Assembly (NCBI GenBank): GCA_018970845.1
Contig: JAGWVO010000086.1
Location: forward strand, 1 to 11,688
Reading direction: 5' to 3'
Length of the DNA: 11,688 nucleotides
Source of the DNA: Planctomycetota bacterium
GTDB taxonomy: Bacteria; Planctomycetota; Planctomycetia; Gemmatales; Gemmataceae
The translations under genes were made by a program, and so were the position numbers. The notes beneath the pieces were generated by a model. The model was given only the letters and a program-made list of their open reading frames with translations. It was not told the origin of the DNA and did not search any database. Positions within the stretch are counted from its first letter, which is position 1. Each line of letters opens with the position of its first letter. Positions 1-6,900 of this stretch are shown here, one piece after another.

Positions 1-1
1 C

Positions 2-487
2 ATCACCGGTGGCGACGGTGCTGATACCATTGACTCCGGTGGTGGAGACGACACAGCCGATGGTGGCTCCGGAAATGACGACATCATCGGCGGCGACGGC
101 AATGACACGCTCAATGGGGATGACGGCAACGACTCCATCGAGGGCGACCAGGGACTTGACCAAATCGATGGCGGCCTTGGTGACGACTCCCTGAATGGTG
201 GGGACGGCAACGACGAGATTTGGGGTGGTTTTGGCAACGATCAGATCTGGGGCGGCCTTGGCCTTGACTACCTCTATGGCGACGATGGAAACGATTCCAT
301 TGACGGCGGTTGGGGCAATGATTTCATATTTGGTGGCATCGGCATCGATTTCATCCTCGGGCAGGAAGGCGATGATTCAATTGACGGTGGCGACGGCAAC
401 GACACCATCGATGGCGGCGACGGCAACGACACCATTGATGGCGGATCCGGTGACGATCACGAGACCGGTGGAAACGGATCCGATACC
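2..487 (+). repeat. 27-bp tandem coding repeats (18 copies) encoding RTX nonapeptides
   Basis: The DNA has a 27-base period matching the 9-residue protein repeat. Most copies have diverged at the base level, but copies 15 and 16 (380-406 and 407-433) differ at only three third-codon positions. That suggests recent duplication or gene conversion. Several copies carry Trp, Phe or Tyr at the variable positions (IWGGFGNDQ, IWGGLGLDY), which is uncommon in minimal RTX repeats. Confidence 0.9.
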
Positions 488-565
488 TTTGGTCCCGGCA
501 GCGATCCTGATTCCATCCCTGACTTTTCGATGGATGATATCGTCGGAATCATTAATGAACCATGA
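2..565 (+). CDS. RTX-type calcium-binding repeat protein, C-terminal part (5' end outside window)
   Basis: The frame is open from base 2 to the TGA at 563-565 and gives 187 residues; no start is visible because the gene begins upstream. Residues 1-162 are 18 back-to-back nonapeptides of the pattern x-x-G-G-x-G-x-D-x (typical copy IDGGDGNDT). This is the haemolysin-type calcium-binding repeat that folds into a parallel beta-roll with Ca2+ bound between turns. Such proteins are normally exported, often by type I secretion, and fold outside the cell when they meet calcium. A 25-residue acidic tail follows (DSIPDFSMDDIVGIINEP at its end), shorter than the usual RTX secretion segment but ending in the expected acidic/hydrophobic style. 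The catalytic or adhesive part, if any, lies upstream, so the overall function cannot be given. The composition, rich in Gly and Asp with no stop, and the periodicity make the frame certain; the overlapping +3-frame ORFs are shadows. Confidence 0.93.
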   Translation: MTGGDGADTIDSGGGDDTADGGSGNDDIIGGDGNDTLNGDDGNDSIEGDQGLDQIDGGLGDDSLNGGDGNDEIWGGFGNDQIWGGLGLDYLYGDDGNDSIDGGWGNDFIFGGIGIDFILGQEGDDSIDGGDGNDTIDGGDGNDTIDGGSGDDHETGGNGSDTFGPGSDPDSIPDFSMDDIVGIINEP

Positions 566-1347
566 TGCCAGACTCACTTATTGGCCGGGGGATGGTTGAT
601 CCGACCCGCGACAAGGAGCCCAACAAGCAAGGCATGCCCCCCCTTCCACATAAACGGATAACCCAGGCTTCACGCATTCTTTTAGCCGGACCGCGCGACG
701 GAACCCTTCGGACTTCCGACGGTTCCGTCGTTCATGTTCCGGATGGATGGGCGCTTCTTGAACCCGGCGACGCCACCCTCACCCGCAGGGTGAAAGCTGC
801 GGGCCCCTCGTGGACGGTTCAGGAAAAGCAAGGCCGGCGCACATTCTCGCGCGGTGTGTGGGCCCCGGCCGAAACCATTTCACGCATCAAGGCCGAACTG
901 GAAGAAGAAAGGTCAACCGAGGCTTACGCGAAAAAGCGGCAATCTGATCTTGTGAGAAGGGAGCGCGCCCAAGAGGCCTATGTGGAGGATTTTCACGCGG
1001 CGATCATCACATTCCTGAACTTCCATCCCGCGCATGGCCCACTGGCGGAGAAACTGGCGCGCCTGGTGACCACCCATGCCACCCCCGTGGGCAGCGGAAC
1101 CGTCGCCCGCACAAGGACGATTCCGATCGGGCGTCGCGCCGAGGCCGCCGTGATCGCCTGGATGCGGCACCGGACCACCGGCTACGACACCATGCCCATC
1201 GCGCGGGTGAAAGGCCGGCGGAGGGAAGTTCGGCGGATGCTGGCCGGAAGATCCCGCGAACTCCTTCAAGTCTACAGGTCGGGTCCGTCAACTCCGGAAG
1301 ACTGCCCCCTGGCCGCCGCCGCGCGTCGCATCGGTGAAAACCCGTAA
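562..1347 (+). CDS. DUF2293 domain-containing protein
   Basis: The product is 261 aa from the first ATG, with no signal peptide or membrane segment, so it is probably cytoplasmic. Residues ~147-240 match the DUF2293 pattern as I know it: FLNFHPAH, then a helix ending in VTTHATPVGSGTVART, then AVIAWMRHRTTGYD and a very basic helix GRRREVRRMLAGRSRELL. This last block is highly positively charged, so nucleic-acid binding is possible, but the family has no established function. Residues ~106-141 form a charged, probably coiled-coil helix (ELEEERSTEAYAKKRQ). The ATG at 562 overlaps the stop of the RTX gene (ATGA), suggesting translational coupling. However, no good ribosome site precedes it. An internal ATG at 634 (MPPLPHKRI) has an AAGGAG at 613-618, but 15 bases away. 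ATGs at 565 and 592 are also possible. The C-terminus is certain and the start is not. Confidence 0.82.
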   Translation: MMPDSLIGRGMVDPTRDKEPNKQGMPPLPHKRITQASRILLAGPRDGTLRTSDGSVVHVPDGWALLEPGDATLTRRVKAAGPSWTVQEKQGRRTFSRGVWAPAETISRIKAELEEERSTEAYAKKRQSDLVRRERAQEAYVEDFHAAIITFLNFHPAHGPLAEKLARLVTTHATPVGSGTVARTRTIPIGRRAEAAVIAWMRHRTTGYDTMPIARVKGRRREVRRMLAGRSRELLQVYRSGPSTPEDCPLAAAARRIGENP

Positions 1348-1428
1348 AATACAACCCAAAAAAGACTTTGAATATGCAAGTCAATATGACATCAACGCGC
1401 TAGAACCGGCTTCATTTTTTTGCGATTG

Positions 1429-1460
1429 TTTGAAACATATGTTCTCCAAACATTTTCAAA
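1429..1460. repeat. AT-rich bulged hairpin in convergent intergenic region
   Basis: TTTGAAA (1429-1435) pairs with TTTCAAA (1454-1460), and ATGTT (1439-1443) pairs with AACAT (1449-1453). The loop is CTCCA and a 3-base bulge (CAT) lies on the left side. The region is markedly more AT-rich than the flanking genes. It lies between the convergent DUF2293 and ATP-grasp genes. A 7-T run at 1415-1421 lies just before it rather than after it, so it is not a standard intrinsic terminator on the plus strand. Confidence 0.45.
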
Positions 1461-1473
1461 TGCTGACAGTTAT

Positions 1474-1555
1474 CCCCTCACCATGTTCAGGGCTCTCAAC
1501 CGTTTGGCGATTTTGCACGATTCCGCGGCTTGAGAGCCCTGAACGAAGTGAGGGG
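1474..1555. repeat. Long inverted repeat (26-bp arms, 30-nt spacer), REP/MITE-like hairpin
   Basis: The left arm 1474-1499 and the right arm 1530-1555 are reverse complements at 23 of 26 positions; the three mismatches are contiguous (1482-1484 against 1545-1547). The core is GTTCAGGGCTCTCAA, followed after 30 bases by its complement. No U-tract follows on either strand, so it is a large structured element rather than a textbook terminator. Its position between two converging genes would still let it stop or stabilise transcripts from both sides. Arms this long and this well matched are typical of dispersed palindromic elements (REP, small MITE), which tend to sit between convergent genes. 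No second copy is present in this window. Confidence 0.75.
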
Positions 1556-1590
1556 CAAATGTGAAGATGCGGAGAATCTGAAGAAGTCGG

Positions 1591-2646
1591 CTACAGCCTC
1601 ACAGTCAACGCTTCACGACAGGACCTGAGACTTTCCGTGGCCTCATCTTCGGTTGCACCCGCGGCCCGCACGGTCAGGATCGGCCAGCCAGCGGGGACAA
1701 ATTCGCCGGGTTTGGGAATATCAGCAAGGCCGGGCAGACCCGCCAATCCATCGGGAACAATCGTGTCCCGCCCAGCATAAACGATTTCCTTGGCCAAGAC
1801 GCGGGCCGGAGGCCTCGGCAGGGGCGCCGGGCCGTCCCCGAACGCTGCGGCTTGCCATGCGACCGAGGGGATTCCGGTGGCCATTTCAATCACCTCGGCA
1901 GAGGCCGTGTAGCGTGGATTGACTTCCACTGGAACGAATCGCCCTTCCGCGAGGATCCCATCGATCCCGAACAAGCCGCGCGCGCCGGACTTCGCCGCGA
2001 GTAACTGCCCTAGCTGGCGAAGTCCATCCGCCGCCGTTCCCGGATCGATCGGGCCAACGCTCCCTCGATACGAAAAGGGGCCCGCCGGCCCGCCAATGAT
2101 CTGCCTGGTCAAGCCGAGCAGTTCCACGCGATTGGGCAAGGAGCAAAACAGCGCGGCGACCGGTTCGCCCAAGACCCGCCGTTGCCTGAAAGCCCGCCAT
2201 GGCGGTGGCGCACAAACGCCCGCCCAAGGGACGATTCCCTTGCCACCGGCGCCGGCCAGCGGTTTCAGCAGGCTCGGTTCACCGGCGGCATTGGCCCATG
2301 CGGGTACGGGCAAACCTTCTGCCTGGAGACTCTCGCACCATCGCCATGGTCGGCGAAGAAACCTGAGGGCCCCGCCGGAAATGCCCCAAAGCGGCCTTCG
2401 CGCCGCGAGCCGGTCGACCAGCCTCGGTTGGTTCTCCAATCCACCGGTGTACATCCAGGGTTCACCACCAGCGGGAAACATTCGGCCGAGTTCCCGGTAC
2501 CCCGCCTCGAGGCGTGTGGCGGGCCCCAGGGCCAGAAGGTCTTGGTCGCAAAACAGGTCGAAGGAAACCGGTTCATATCCGGCCCGGATCGCCGATTCGG
2601 CGCAGGCCCGGGCACTGGCCCCGACGATCAGGAGACGGCCCGCCAT
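1591..2646 (-). CDS. ATP-grasp superfamily enzyme (carboligase-like, COG2232-type)
   Basis: The product is 351 aa, starting at an ATG at 2646, and is cytoplasmic. Residues 1-35 form a Rossmann-like pre-ATP-grasp fold (RLLIVGASARACAESAIRAG). The ATP-binding segment has LLKPLAGAGGKGI at 126-138, with Lys128 and a glycine-rich loop. The metal-binding end of the active site is EVNPRYTAS at 241-249 (Glu241, Asn243), preceded by FGIDGIL at 226-232. Enzymes of this superfamily join a carboxylate to an amine or thiol through an acylphosphate, using ATP. The substrate cannot be read from the sequence. The arrangement recalls the COG2232 'carboligase' proteins found among tetrahydromethanopterin-linked C1 genes of planctomycetes and methylotrophs. 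That is a possibility only, and no other gene of that pathway is here. It is transcribed divergently from the dehydrogenase at 2720, with no strong ribosome site visible upstream of its ATG. Confidence 0.85.
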   Translation of the reverse strand: MAGRLLIVGASARACAESAIRAGYEPVSFDLFCDQDLLALGPATRLEAGYRELGRMFPAGGEPWMYTGGLENQPRLVDRLAARRPLWGISGGALRFLRRPWRWCESLQAEGLPVPAWANAAGEPSLLKPLAGAGGKGIVPWAGVCAPPPWRAFRQRRVLGEPVAALFCSLPNRVELLGLTRQIIGGPAGPFSYRGSVGPIDPGTAADGLRQLGQLLAAKSGARGLFGIDGILAEGRFVPVEVNPRYTASAEVIEMATGIPSVAWQAAAFGDGPAPLPRPPARVLAKEIVYAGRDTIVPDGLAGLPGLADIPKPGEFVPAGWPILTVRAAGATEDEATESLRSCREALTVRL

Positions 2647-2658
2647 TGATGTTCCCGG

Positions 2659-2687
2659 TTGCTGGAAAGCTCAACAGCGTTTAGCTT
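2659..2687 (+). promoter_or_regulatory. Candidate sigma-70 type promoter for the dehydrogenase operon
   Basis: A -35-like TTGCTG (2659-2664) and a -10-like TAGCTT (2682-2687) are separated by 17 bases, in the 73-bp gap between the divergent ATP-grasp and dehydrogenase genes. The expected transcription start near 2694 would leave a ~25-base leader carrying the ribosome site GGAG (2709-2712). This is a match by eye to the consensus only. Confidence 0.35.
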
Positions 2688-2719
2688 ACGGGAATCTGCC
2701 CACCGCGCGGAGTTTCCCG

Positions 2720-5677
2720 ATGCGCCTGCTGCCCTTGTGCGGTTTCCTGTTTTTCTCATCAATTTTGCGGGCCCAGGAAATGCTGGCGCCGCCTGTCGGT
2801 CCGCTGGCCCCCGCGCAAGCCGCTTCAGCCCTGCAACTCCGTCACGGGCTCGTCGCCGAGTTGATCGCCCATGAACCGGATGTCATCGATCCCGTTTGCG
2901 CGGCCTTCGACGAGCGCGGGCGGATGTATGTGGCCGAGATGAGGGGATACCCGAACAAGGGCGTGGGAACGGGGGATGTCAGCTCGGGCACCATCCGATT
3001 GCTGGAGGATTCCGACGGCGACGGCAAGTATGAGAAGTCAACGATTTTCGCCAAGGGCCTGAGGTTTCCCATGGGCATACTGCCCTGGCGGGGCGGCATC
3101 ATCGTGGCCATGGCGCCGGACATCATCTACCTCAAGGATACCTCCGGGGACGGAATCGCCGATGAGAAGAAGGTGCTCCTCACCGGGTTCATCCTGCCGA
3201 ACATCCAGCAACTGGTGAACACGCTCAACCTCGATCTCGATGGCCGGGCCCGCATCATGGTGGGTGGCGCCGGTGGCACGATCATTTGCCCCGAAAAGCC
3301 CGAGGTGAAGCTCGAACTGAGGGGCCGGGCCTGCGCGTTCGATCCCGACAAGCCCTGGCTCGTCGAGGCGGTGACCGGGGGAGGCCAATACGGCCTGGCG
3401 CGCGATGCCGGTGGCCGCTGGTTCACCAACACCAACAGCCAGGTGCTTCGATTCCTGGCCCTTGAGGACAAGGTGGTGCGGCGCAATCCCTCGCTGGTGC
3501 CGCCCCCCCTCACGGTGGACATCCATCAGGAAGGTTCGGCCATCAAGCTGTTCCGCGTCAGCGCGTTCGAACCATGGCGCGTGGAACGCACTAGCCGGCG
3601 CGCGGCCAGCGCCGACTCGAAAAGGTTCGCCCGCACGGAACTGGTGCCGGGGGGATACACCACCTCGGGTTGCAGCCCGGCGTTCCTCGAGGGGCCCGCC
3701 TTTTCCAAGGAACTTCAGGGATCGGTTGTGACATGCGATCCCGCCAACAACCTCGTCCACCGCGACATCATCGAGCCCTCGGGCGCGGGATTCACGGCCC
3801 GCCGCGCCGACGCCGATGCCGAGATCCTGGCCTCCAAGGACAATTTTTTCAGGCCCGTGCATCTAGGCATCGGGCCAGACGGCGGGCTTGTCTTGTGCGA
3901 TTTCTACCGCGAGGCGATCGAGACCCCCCTCTCGCTTCCCGAGGACATTCTCAAGCGCCTCCGCCTGGAAACCCAGGGCCGGGGTCGCGTTTGGAGGATC
4001 CGGGACGCTAATCACAAACCCAAGGTCGAGCCGGCGCCATCATCGGTGCCCGGCCTGGTTGCCTGGCTTTCCGATTCGAATCCATGGAGGCGAAACACGG
4101 CTCAAAGGTTATTGATCGAGCGCAATGATCCAAGCGCCCCGGGCGCCATCAAAGCCGGCCTGAAATCCGACATTTACTGGCCCGGATGGATCCATGGCCT
4201 TTGGACCCTTGAACGCCTTGGCGCCCTCGACAGCGCGCTCATCCGCGCGGGCCTTGATCACGCCAGGGCCGAGGTGAGGGAGCAGGCCGCTGTTCTGGCC
4301 GGACATTCGGAGGAACGCGCCCGGGCCATGGCCCCGGAATTGGCGCTCGTGGCAACCGACCCGTCGCCGCGCGTGAGGCTTCAGGCGCTCGCCTCCATGG
4401 GAAGCGGCGGCCGCGCGGCCGCCGACATCATCGCCGCCGCGCTGGAACGCGACGCCACCGACCCATGGATCAGCCTCGCGGCGCTCAGCCTGGCCACAAG
4501 CGACCATGGCGCCATCCTTGAATCGTGGGTGAAGCTTGTCGGTGGCAAGGCGCCGGGCAACGCCACAAGGGACGCGATTAATCGGCTTTCGGTTCTGGCC
4601 GGAGACGGCACGGTGACGGACAGGACCTCGTTTCTGGTCTCGTGGTCGCGTTTGCCCGAATCGTGGCAGGCTCCGGCGCTGGCCGGACTGGCCAAGGGAA
4701 TGCGCCGGGCGGGCAATTCGCTGGCCGACCTTGAAAAGTCCAAGAACCCCATGGCGAAAACCGCCCTGGCCATGGTGAAAGCCCGCCTGGACGCCGCCGG
4801 TAAAAAATCCCTCGACGACAAGGTGCCGCTGGCGGACCGGGTGGAAAGCCTCGGTTTGTCGATGCTTTCATCCGAGGAACCGACGACTGAGGCCCTTGAA
4901 ACATGGCTGTCCGGTCGCTCCCCCGTCGAACTGCAGGTCGCCGCGGTGCAAGGCTTGACGTCCAGGGGCACCAAGCCAGGCACGCTGGCGAAGGTGGTGG
5001 AATCGCTCAAGGGTCTCTCGGCGGCGGGGCGAAGGGAAGCCGAGCTGTTTCTTGCCGGTTCAGCCGCCGGCCGGGACGCCCTGCTGGCGGCCCTGGATTC
5101 GGGCAGCGTCAGCCCCGGCCTGCTCGAGGGCGCCACAAGGCAGCGGATGGCGCGTCACGCCACCGAAAGGAAAAAAACCGACCTGGCCGGCCGGCTCACC
5201 AGCGGGTCAGCCTCGCGAGCCAAGGTGCTGGAGTCCTACAAGGCGTCCTCGGCGCCTGAAACGCCATCCGACCCTGACAAGGGAAGGGCCGTGTTCCGCA
5301 AGAATTGCGCCACCTGCCACAGGCTCGAGAACACGGGCCATGTGGTCGGCCCCGACCTCCTCGCCGCCCTCAAGGGCAAGGACAAGGCCACCTTGCTCGT
5401 GGCCATCCTCGACCCCAACCGTGAAATCGACTCCCGGTATGTCAACCAGGTCGTGACCTTGAGGTCGGGAAGGACCACGACGGGGCTGACGGCCGTGGAG
5501 ACAGCCGGCAGCCTCACGCTCAAGCGGGCCGAGGGGGTGGAGGAGGTCCTGCTGAGGGGCCAAATCGACTCGATCGAGGCCACGGGGCAATCCCTGATGC
5601 CCGAGGGGCTCGAGAAGGAAATCCCCCCGGCCTCGATGGCTGACCTTCTCGCCTACCTCATACAACAAGGTGGATAG
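2720..5677 (+). CDS. PVC-type membrane-bound dehydrogenase with HEAT repeats and C-terminal cytochrome c haem domain
   Basis: The product is 985 aa. The frame is open from 1919, but the true start is the ATG at 2720: it has GGAG 7 bases upstream and begins a signal peptide (MRLLPLCGFLFFSSILRA, cleavage near residue 18). Upstream codons are antisense to the ATP-grasp gene. Residues ~30-430 are a beta-propeller of the planctomycete 'membrane-bound dehydrogenase' type (TIGR02604-like: AAFDERGRMYVAEMRGYP, RLLEDSDGDGKYEKST, DGGLVLCDFYREAIE). It has EF-hand-like loops at 97-102 (DSDGDG) and 140-145 (DTSGDG), probably calcium sites. Residues ~443-600 are helical HEAT-like repeats. The C-terminus is the PVC haem-binding domain (TIGR02603-like): CATCH at 863-867 binds haem c covalently, and Met960 in SLMPEG is the likely distal ligand. 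The protein should act outside the inner membrane, oxidising an unknown substrate, perhaps a sugar or alcohol, and passing electrons to the haem. It probably heads an operon with the glycosyltransferase 42 bp downstream. Confidence 0.93.
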   Translation: MRLLPLCGFLFFSSILRAQEMLAPPVGPLAPAQAASALQLRHGLVAELIAHEPDVIDPVCAAFDERGRMYVAEMRGYPNKGVGTGDVSSGTIRLLEDSDGDGKYEKSTIFAKGLRFPMGILPWRGGIIVAMAPDIIYLKDTSGDGIADEKKVLLTGFILPNIQQLVNTLNLDLDGRARIMVGGAGGTIICPEKPEVKLELRGRACAFDPDKPWLVEAVTGGGQYGLARDAGGRWFTNTNSQVLRFLALEDKVVRRNPSLVPPPLTVDIHQEGSAIKLFRVSAFEPWRVERTSRRAASADSKRFARTELVPGGYTTSGCSPAFLEGPAFSKELQGSVVTCDPANNLVHRDIIEPSGAGFTARRADADAEILASKDNFFRPVHLGIGPDGGLVLCDFYREAIETPLSLPEDILKRLRLETQGRGRVWRIRDANHKPKVEPAPSSVPGLVAWLSDSNPWRRNTAQRLLIERNDPSAPGAIKAGLKSDIYWPGWIHGLWTLERLGALDSALIRAGLDHARAEVREQAAVLAGHSEERARAMAPELALVATDPSPRVRLQALASMGSGGRAAADIIAAALERDATDPWISLAALSLATSDHGAILESWVKLVGGKAPGNATRDAINRLSVLAGDGTVTDRTSFLVSWSRLPESWQAPALAGLAKGMRRAGNSLADLEKSKNPMAKTALAMVKARLDAAGKKSLDDKVPLADRVESLGLSMLSSEEPTTEALETWLSGRSPVELQVAAVQGLTSRGTKPGTLAKVVESLKGLSAAGRREAELFLAGSAAGRDALLAALDSGSVSPGLLEGATRQRMARHATERKKTDLAGRLTSGSASRAKVLESYKASSAPETPSDPDKGRAVFRKNCATCHRLENTGHVVGPDLLAALKGKDKATLLVAILDPNREIDSRYVNQVVTLRSGRTTTGLTAVETAGSLTLKRAEGVEEVLLRGQIDSIEATGQSLMPEGLEKEIPPASMADLLAYLIQQGG

Positions 5678-5719
5678 CGGCGCGCGGCGCACCGATTCCG
5701 CTGGCTGGAAGGGGCCGCG

Positions 5720-6892
5720 ATGTTCGAAACGGCATTTGTCGCCATCGCCGTGTTCATGGCCCTGTTCTCCCTCATCGGGATTCTCCTGGCCCGCCGCGTG
5801 ATCCAAATGCCCAACCGCGTCGGTCCCGCGTCAGGGGCCATGCCGAGGGTCACGCTGGTGATCCCCTGCAAGGGCGGCGAGCCGGGCCTGGGCCAGTCGC
5901 TGGAGGCGCACTTCAGGCACGAATATCCTAATTATGAGATTGTTTTTGCCGTTGATTCAGCCGATGACGACGCCTCGCCCGTCATCCGCGACCTGATGGA
6001 CCGGCATCCCGACCGATCCGCCAGGCTCGTCGTCGCACCCCAGCTACCCGGTTGTGTCTCCAAGATCTCCAACCAGATCGCCGCGATCGCCGCCGCCGAT
6101 CCCGCCAGCGAGGTTTTCGCGTTCGCCGACTCCGACGGGCTTGTCCGCGACTCCCGGTGGCTCACGGCCCTCGTGAGCGGACTTGAAACCCACGATGTCA
6201 CTTCGGGGTTCCGCTGGTATTTCCCTGAAAATTGCGGGCCGGCTGGAAGGCTCCACGCGGCATGGGACTCCGCCTTGTGCATGCTTCACGCCAGCAGCGG
6301 CACGGTTTGGGGCGGGGCCATGGCGTTCCGCAGGTCGTTCATGGAGAAAATGGGGCTCCTGTCGGCTTGGGCAACGGCGGCCACCGACGACCTGATGGTG
6401 AAGAAGCGATGCGACCTGGTCGGTGGGCGGGTCGCGTTCGCTCCCGGGGCCATGGTCATCAGCGAACCCATCGACAAGGTATTTCCGCTTTGGTCGTGGT
6501 CGGTTCGCCAATCGCTTCTGGTCAGGGCCACCACCTTCCATGTCTTCGCCCGCGCCGGGGCTTTTTCGTGCATGTTCGCGCTCTACTATGCCGCCACAAT
6601 GGCGGCATTCCTGGTGCCGGGGGCCGTTTCCACACCGCTGCTTCCGGCCATCGCCCTGGCCGTCCATGGGCTGCTGATTGTCTGGCGGGTGGTGATGCGC
6701 CGGCGCGCGATGTTTCACCTGTTTCCCGACCACCACGCCAAGCTGAGAAGCATTCGCTGGCATTTCGCCGTGCTGATGCCGATTGCCGACATCGTCTCGT
6801 TTTTCGTGCTGGCCCGGGCAGGCATCGCCCGCGGATTTGTGTGGCGGGGCATCAGGTACCGGATCGCCCGCGACGGCATCGTGAGGGTTTGA
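5720..6892 (+). CDS. Membrane glycosyltransferase, family 2 / GT21 (ceramide glucosyltransferase-like)
   Basis: The product is 390 aa. The ATG at 5720 follows GGAAGGGG at a good distance. An N-terminal membrane anchor (residues ~4-25) leads into a GT-A fold: VTLVIPCKGGEPGL at 44-57, a nucleotide-binding Asp in AVDSADD (Asp79), the metal-binding FADSDG (Asp137, Asp139), and the catalytic-base candidate TDD at 222-224. RQSLLVR (263-269) occupies the place of the (Q/R)xxRW motif of processive and ceramide-type enzymes but lacks the Trp. Two to three membrane helices follow (~281-300, 305-323, 349-366), and the protein ends in VWRGIRYRI, typical of this group. It should transfer a sugar from a nucleotide donor, on the cytoplasmic face, to a lipid or other membrane acceptor. 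Resemblance to HpnI/ceramide glucosyltransferases suggests a lipid; the exact acceptor is unknown. Only 42 bp separate it from the dehydrogenase, so co-transcription is likely. It converges on the sulfotransferase with an 8-bp gap. Confidence 0.87.
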   Translation: MFETAFVAIAVFMALFSLIGILLARRVIQMPNRVGPASGAMPRVTLVIPCKGGEPGLGQSLEAHFRHEYPNYEIVFAVDSADDDASPVIRDLMDRHPDRSARLVVAPQLPGCVSKISNQIAAIAAADPASEVFAFADSDGLVRDSRWLTALVSGLETHDVTSGFRWYFPENCGPAGRLHAAWDSALCMLHASSGTVWGGAMAFRRSFMEKMGLLSAWATAATDDLMVKKRCDLVGGRVAFAPGAMVISEPIDKVFPLWSWSVRQSLLVRATTFHVFARAGAFSCMFALYYAATMAAFLVPGAVSTPLLPAIALAVHGLLIVWRVVMRRRAMFHLFPDHHAKLRSIRWHFAVLMPIADIVSFFVLARAGIARGFVWRGIRYRIARDGIVRV

Positions 6893-6900
6893 CGGACGCG

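Noticed and set aside
2..487. CRISPR array or satellite repeat
   Set aside because: The 27-bp repeats have no spacers, vary between copies, and encode an intact RTX nonapeptide frame.
9..599. Two Thr/Met/Ala-rich plus-strand ORFs over the RTX region
   Set aside because: They are frame-shifted readings of the 27-bp repeat; the GGxGxD frame is the real one.
1405..1421. Intrinsic terminator for DUF2293 at the 7-T run
   Set aside because: No stable GC-rich stem directly precedes the T-run.
1334..1564. 76-aa ORF across the convergent intergenic region
   Set aside because: It starts at a GTG inside the DUF2293 gene, runs through both hairpins, and its end (ESPERSEG) is just the palindrome arm in translation.
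1919..2719. N-terminal extension of the dehydrogenase frame (267 extra codons)
   Set aside because: It is antisense to the ATP-grasp gene, is Arg/Ser/Pro-rich like a shadow frame, and would bury the signal peptide that starts at 2720 behind a clear GGAG.
3038..3862. 274-aa minus-strand ORF inside the dehydrogenase
   Set aside because: It is antisense to the conserved beta-propeller region, with composition typical of a complement-frame shadow.
4381..5136. 251-aa minus-strand ORF (Ser/Arg/Ala-rich)
   Set aside because: It is antisense to the HEAT-repeat region, with no motif and no ribosome site of note.
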